In this document: positions 60,234 through 64,000 of the stretch, one piece after another
How positions within the stretch are numbered: position 1 is the stretch's first letter
Layout: each line of letters starts with the position of its first letter
Origin: Arthrobacter sp. B2a2-09
GTDB taxonomy: Bacteria > Actinomycetota > Actinomycetes > Actinomycetales > Micrococcaceae
Assembly: GCF_027587375.1 (NCBI RefSeq)
Contig: NZ_JAMXIC010000022.1
Location: forward strand, 1-64,000
Length of the DNA stretch: 64,000 nt
Direction of reading: 5' to 3'
Notes under the pieces: model-generated
The model's database searches: none
Told to the model about the DNA's origin: nothing
The model's input: the letters and a program-made list of their open reading frames with translations, nothing else
Position numbers and translations under genes: made by a program

Positions 60234-62504
60234 ATGGTGACTCGTAGGAACCCTCTATTCGACACTGCCACCACTCTTGGAAAGATCCTCGGATTCCTCG
60301 GTGTGAGCGCTATTTGTGGTGTCCTGGTGGCGGGCTTGCTCGTCCCCGCGGCCGCCGTTTCAGGCAGTGCGGCGAGTGGGTCCATTCAGTTCTTTGACAC
60401 GTTGCCGGCGGAGCTTCAGGTGAACCCGCCCAGCCAGGCGACCACCATCCTGGCCGCGGATGGCAGCCAGATCGCCTCCATCTACTCTGAGAACCGCACG
60501 CGAGTCACGCTCGACCAGATGAGCCCATTCATCAAGGACGCGATCGTCTCGGTCGAGGACAGCCGCTTCTATGAGCACGGCGGCATCGACGCCACCGGCA
60601 TCATGCGTGCAATTGTCAGCACGGCGCGCGGGCAAAAGCAGGGTGCTTCCACCATCACCCAGCAGTACGTGAACAACGTCATCAATGAGTCCCTCGTGGC
60701 CCAGGGCCAGGGTGCCGACGTCAAGCTCAATGGCGTGAACAAAGGCGTGGGCGACAAACTTCGCGAAATGAAGCTGTCCATCGCGCTGGAGAAGAAGTTC
60801 TCCAAGCAGCAGATCCTTGAGGGTTACCTCAATATCGTCTTCTTCAACAAGGATGCATACGGCATCGAGGCCGCCTCGAGGCTCTTCTTCAGCACCAGCG
60901 CCAAGGACCTCACCTTGCCGCAGGCCGCCTTGCTGGCCGGCGTCGTCAACAGCCCGTCCTACTACGACCCCATTACCAATCCGGACCACGCAAAGCAGCG
61001 TCGCGACCTGGTGCTCGGCCTGATGCTGGATCAGGGAAAGATCAAGAAGGCTGACTACGACGCCGCCATCGCGACGCCGGTGACCACCAAGGTCACGCAG
61101 CCTCGCCAAGGCTGCCCCTACTCCCCCACAGCTGCGTACTTCTGCGACTACGTGCTGCACCTGCTCTACAACAACCCGGCCTACGGCGCGACGATCGACG
61201 ATCGCGTCAACCGCGTCTCACGGGGCGGCCTGACCATCCAGACCACACTCGATCCCAAGGCACAGGCCGTTGCCCAAACCCAGGTTGACGCTTCCGCTGG
61301 CGCCAATCCGGACAAATGGGGCGCTTCCTTGGTTTCGGTCCAGCCGGGCAGCGGCAAGATCATCTCGATGGCGCAAAACACCGTCTGGTTGCCGGCCGAT
61401 GGGAAGTTCCAGGCCGAGCAGAACTTCAACGTGGACAAGCTCGATGCCAACGGCAACGACCTCAACGGCTTGGGCGGCTTCCAGCCCGGTTCCACCATGA
61501 AGCCCTTCACCTTTGCTGAGTGGTTGAACGAGGGCAAGTCCATGAATACCGTCCTGGATGGAACCGTCCGGAGGTATTCGCCGAACTTCCCCTGGAAGAA
61601 CACCTGTCCGACACCGGAGGACGGCTCGTACGACAGCACCGTAGCGGGCAGCCATGACCTGCAAAACGCCGAAGGAAACTATTACAAGCCGATGACGGTA
61701 GTGGATGGTTTGGCCAACTCCATCAACACCATGACATTTGCCACGGCTGCAAGGGTTGATCTGTGCGGAATCCAGAAGATCGTCGATGCCGTCGGTATCC
61801 ACGGCGGCCTCCCCGACGCCACCACCGGGACCCCGAATCCGAAGGTTCCCATGACCCGGCTGTCCAACCTCATCGGCGCAACGCAGACTTCGCCCCTCAC
61901 TATGGCAAGCGCGTTCGCTACCTTCGCCAACAACGGCACCTACTGCGAGCCGATCGCCATCACGTCGGTCACGGACCAGACCGGCGCAAAGCTCCCGGCC
62001 CAGTCGACAAGCTGCAGGAACGCGGTCACCCCTGAGGTCGCTCATGGTGTTGCTTACGCGATGCAACAGGTTCTGAACATCGGTTCTGGCTCGCTGATCC
62101 AACCGCGCATTTCCACCAAGACCAGCTTCCCCATCGCGGGCAAGACCGGAACCAACGACTCGAACAGCTCCACGTGGGTTGCCGGTTACACTTCCGGCCT
62201 TGCTACTGCCACCTGGTTTGGCGATCCGCTGGGCGACCAGCAACGGCCCGGCCAGAATGTGACGATCAATGGCAAGTTCTACCAGGGTATTGACGGTTAC
62301 ATGATCGCTGGACCGCAGTTCTCCAACTACATGCTCCAGGTTGCTCCCGCTTATGGCACCAACCCGTTCCCGGCCCCGCCGTCGAACCTCCTGGATCCGC
62401 CGGGGTACAAGACTTCAACGCCAAGCAACACCACTCCGAGCAACACTTCTCCGAGCACCCAGCCGAGCAACAACGGAAACGGCAATGGAAAAAAGAATGG
62501 CTAA
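60234..62504 (+). CDS. Class A penicillin-binding protein, PonA2-like
   Basis: A 756-residue bifunctional peptidoglycan synthase. One N-terminal membrane helix (LGFLGVSAICGVLVAGLLVP, about 22-41), a GT51 glycosyltransferase (VSVEDSRFYEHGGID; QGASTITQQYVNN), then a transpeptidase with STMK (SxxK, in GSTMKPF), SIN and KTGTN. The tail is a Pro/Ser/Thr/Asn-rich stretch with no PASTA repeat, unlike M. tuberculosis PonA2. The ATG at 60234 follows GGAGAAC. It overlaps the next gene by eight bases. Confidence 0.93.
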   Translation: MVTRRNPLFDTATTLGKILGFLGVSAICGVLVAGLLVPAAAVSGSAASGSIQFFDTLPAELQVNPPSQATTILAADGSQIASIYSENRTRVTLDQMSPFIKDAIVSVEDSRFYEHGGIDATGIMRAIVSTARGQKQGASTITQQYVNNVINESLVAQGQGADVKLNGVNKGVGDKLREMKLSIALEKKFSKQQILEGYLNIVFFNKDAYGIEAASRLFFSTSAKDLTLPQAALLAGVVNSPSYYDPITNPDHAKQRRDLVLGLMLDQGKIKKADYDAAIATPVTTKVTQPRQGCPYSPTAAYFCDYVLHLLYNNPAYGATIDDRVNRVSRGGLTIQTTLDPKAQAVAQTQVDASAGANPDKWGASLVSVQPGSGKIISMAQNTVWLPADGKFQAEQNFNVDKLDANGNDLNGLGGFQPGSTMKPFTFAEWLNEGKSMNTVLDGTVRRYSPNFPWKNTCPTPEDGSYDSTVAGSHDLQNAEGNYYKPMTVVDGLANSINTMTFATAARVDLCGIQKIVDAVGIHGGLPDATTGTPNPKVPMTRLSNLIGATQTSPLTMASAFATFANNGTYCEPIAITSVTDQTGAKLPAQSTSCRNAVTPEVAHGVAYAMQQVLNIGSGSLIQPRISTKTSFPIAGKTGTNDSNSSTWVAGYTSGLATATWFGDPLGDQQRPGQNVTINGKFYQGIDGYMIAGPQFSNYMLQVAPAYGTNPFPAPPSNLLDPPGYKTSTPSNTTPSNTSPSTQPSNNGNGNGKKNG

Positions 62505-63459
62505 CGGCTCCAAGCCCGTCATCGAATCGCTGGCAAGCCGCGTCCGAAGCATCGGACGCGGCTTTGCCGTAGCCGCAGGTGCGGGCGCCACCGCTGGCGT
62601 TGCTGGCCTCGCCTATGGCCTCTGGGAAAAAAACCAGTTCGTCCTCCGAGAGGAGACCCTTCCCATCCTCCCCGAAGGCTCGTCTCCGCTCCGGGTGCTT
62701 CACATAAGCGACATCCATTTCGTACCCAGCCAACGCAAGAAGGCCGAATGGCTGCGTTCGCTCGCGATGCTTGAACCTGACCTCGTGGTGAACACGGGCG
62801 ACAATCTCAGCCACCCCCACGCCGTCGTCCCGCTGCTCGATGCGTTGCGGCCATTGTTGAAGTTCCCGGGCGTCTTCGTCCCGGGATCCAACGACTACTT
62901 CGCACCGCGGTTCAAGAACCCTGCCGCATATTTCCGGGGCCCGTCACGCGTCAAGGACAATCCGGTCGAGCTTGACTGGCCGCGGCTGCGTTCGGGTTTC
63001 GGGATGTCCGGCTGGATCGACCTCACCAACAGGCACCAGTCACTGCCCATCAACGGGATCCGCTTCGATTTCTCTGGAGTGGACGACCCCCATCTGAATC
63101 GGGAGCGCTACGCTGGCTGGCCACGCGGCACCGCCGGACAGGACTCCCGCCCGCACCTACGCGTCGCCGTCATCCATGCCCCCTACCAACGGGTCCTGGA
63201 CCACTTCACCAACGACTCAGCAGACCTCATCCTCGCCGGACACACCCACGGCGGCCAGATCTGCATCCCAGGCTACGGCGCCTTGGTTGCCAATTGCGAT
63301 CTCCCCACGTGGCGCGCAAAGGGCCTGCACGACTGGGAAAACAACGGACGCACGACGCCGGTCAACGTCTCAGGCGGCATCGGCACCTCACGCTTCGCCC
63401 CGGTCCGGATCGCGTGCAAGCCCGAAGCGGTGCTGCTGACACTGACGGCGCGCCCATAG
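62497..63459 (+). CDS. Metallophosphoesterase
   Basis: A 320-residue calcineurin-like phosphoesterase with an N-terminal membrane helix (AVAAGAGATAGVAGLAYGL, about 24-42). Metal ligands: HISDIHF, NTGDN, GSNDYF, VIHAP and LAGHTHGGQ, in the usual order. It likely acts at the outer face of the membrane. The equivalent gene (Rv3683) also follows ponA2 in mycobacteria. The start is the ATG at 62497, inside the end of the ponA gene; one three codons upstream is possible. Confidence 0.88.
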   Translation: MANGSKPVIESLASRVRSIGRGFAVAAGAGATAGVAGLAYGLWEKNQFVLREETLPILPEGSSPLRVLHISDIHFVPSQRKKAEWLRSLAMLEPDLVVNTGDNLSHPHAVVPLLDALRPLLKFPGVFVPGSNDYFAPRFKNPAAYFRGPSRVKDNPVELDWPRLRSGFGMSGWIDLTNRHQSLPINGIRFDFSGVDDPHLNRERYAGWPRGTAGQDSRPHLRVAVIHAPYQRVLDHFTNDSADLILAGHTHGGQICIPGYGALVANCDLPTWRAKGLHDWENNGRTTPVNVSGGIGTSRFAPVRIACKPEAVLLTLTARP

Positions 63460-63558
63460 CCGGCACCACCACGGAGGATGTCCGGGGAGGGGCCGTTCCC
63501 AATACCTCGTATCACGCAACGCAATGATGCTGTGAATCCCGTTACGCGATGGCATAGG

Positions 63559-63579
63559 GTAGTTGCTATAGGAAACTAC
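63559..63579. promoter_or_regulatory. Palindrome in the promoter of the ABC exporter gene
   Basis: GTAGTT-GCTATAGGA-AACTAC is a perfect 6-bp inverted repeat around a TATAGG box. Its form (TAGTT…AACTA) resembles MarR-family operators, which often control exporters. No MarR gene is visible in the window; it may lie beyond the edge or act in trans. Confidence 0.45.
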
Positions 63580-63636
63580 CTCCGTGCGTCGTACGAAAAC
63601 CCAGGAACGCCGGGACAAAGCTGTTGAGAAGCGGGC

Positions 63637-64000
63637 ATGGCCAAACAGACTTCATTCTTCACCTCCGTCAAACGTCTCTATCCGCACGTCAAACCGATCC
63701 TCCCTCGGCTTTTCATGGGGCTGATCAGCGCTTTGCTGGCCAGCATTATGGCGCTTGCCATCCCGCAGGTGCTGCGGGTCCTGATCAACGGCTCCCTCCA
63801 CCCAGGCGGCCCCACCAATGCTGTCTGGATTGCCGCCGTCGTGGTTCTGGCACTCGGCATCGCCGAAGCCGGGCTTGTGGCGCTGCGGCGCCAGTTCGTC
63901 ATCAATCCCGCAACCACAGTGGAATCGAAGATGCGGGTGTCCCTCTACGGGCATCTGCAGGACCTCACCGTTTCCTTCCACGACCGTTGGGGCTCAGGGC
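63637..64000 (+). CDS. ABC exporter, membrane/ATPase half-transporter (N-terminal part)
   Basis: 121 codons are visible before the window ends: MAKQTSFFTSVKRLYPHVKP, then two hydrophobic helices (LISALLASIMALAIPQVLRV; IAAVVVLALGIAEAGLVAL) and VESKMRVSLYGHLQDLTVSF, HDRWGSG. The last part is the coupling-helix signature of ABC type 1 exporters (R..L…L..L…F(F)D…G). The nucleotide-binding domain lies outside. ATG at 63637; the ribosome site (GAGAAG) is acceptable. Confidence 0.85.
   Translation, partial: MAKQTSFFTSVKRLYPHVKPILPRLFMGLISALLASIMALAIPQVLRVLINGSLHPGGPTNAVWIAAVVVLALGIAEAGLVALRRQFVINPATTVESKMRVSLYGHLQDLTVSFHDRWGSG

Overview
The window is a high-GC, gene-dense piece of an actinobacterial chromosome, most like Micrococcaceae (Arthrobacter, Paenarthrobacter or Pseudarthrobacter). 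The reasons are the strong G/C third positions, many GTG/TTG and overlapping starts, the 32-residue bS22-type ribosomal peptide, a mycobacterial-type Crp, a MarP-type membrane protease, and a Tad locus with the gene order of Rv3660c-Rv3654c. The genus is inference from protein style and gene content. I see no rRNA, tRNA, CRISPR array, transposase or origin.

Region 1 (1-8.3 kb): a 32-bp tandem repeat, bS22 and an excisionase-type HTH protein, then a DAHP synthase gene (aroG) behind a 19-codon leader peptide that carries Trp, Tyr, Tyr and Phe. The leader is followed by mutually exclusive complementary RNA segments. Next come a LacI regulator, an FCD regulator divergent from lldD (L-lactate oxidation) with two clear operators, and gdhA. 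From about 6.9 to 8.3 kb there is an AT-richer, decayed stretch with a DNA-ligase fragment and a possible small secreted peptide.

Region 2 (8.3-26.9 kb): ArsR regulator, AcuC-type deacetylase, KtrB/KtrA potassium uptake, then proC, a sugar-phosphate-isomerase-like protein, Ppx/GppA phosphatase, an SseB-like protein, topA, another ArsR, a large N6-type methyltransferase, two paralogous lipoproteins, TrhO, a GNAT and an MrfA/YprA-type helicase.

Region 3 (26.9-41.1 kb): a seven-gene Tad-type pilus/secretion operon on the minus strand with 20-bp iterons in front of its pilin-like gene. Then a family-A DNA polymerase overlapping a CHAD-domain gene, a YegP-type protein, CoA-type NUDIX, nth, a membrane protein and acs.

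Region 4 (41.2-55.7 kb): two adjacent galactoside-utilisation loci. The first is an ABC importer, a GH42 beta-galactosidase and a DeoR regulator. The second is a LacI regulator and a Gfo/Idh/MocA oxidoreductase, divergent from an ABC importer and a GH36 alpha-galactosidase. Neither encodes the ABC ATPase. Together they interrupt a set of housekeeping genes that run in nearly the same order in Mycobacterium tuberculosis.

Region 5 (55.8-64 kb): aroQ, marP, crp, a NUDIX-like hydrolase, ridA, a DUF4177 gene, a ponA2-type penicillin-binding protein, a metallophosphoesterase and the start of an ABC exporter.

Gene ends across the window carry long palindromic elements; two pairs of them are recognisably related and show compensatory base changes. 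The most interesting signals are the aromatic leader/attenuator of aroG, these covarying palindromes, the 20-bp iterons and long-leader pilins of the Tad locus, and the small secreted-peptide gene in the decayed region.
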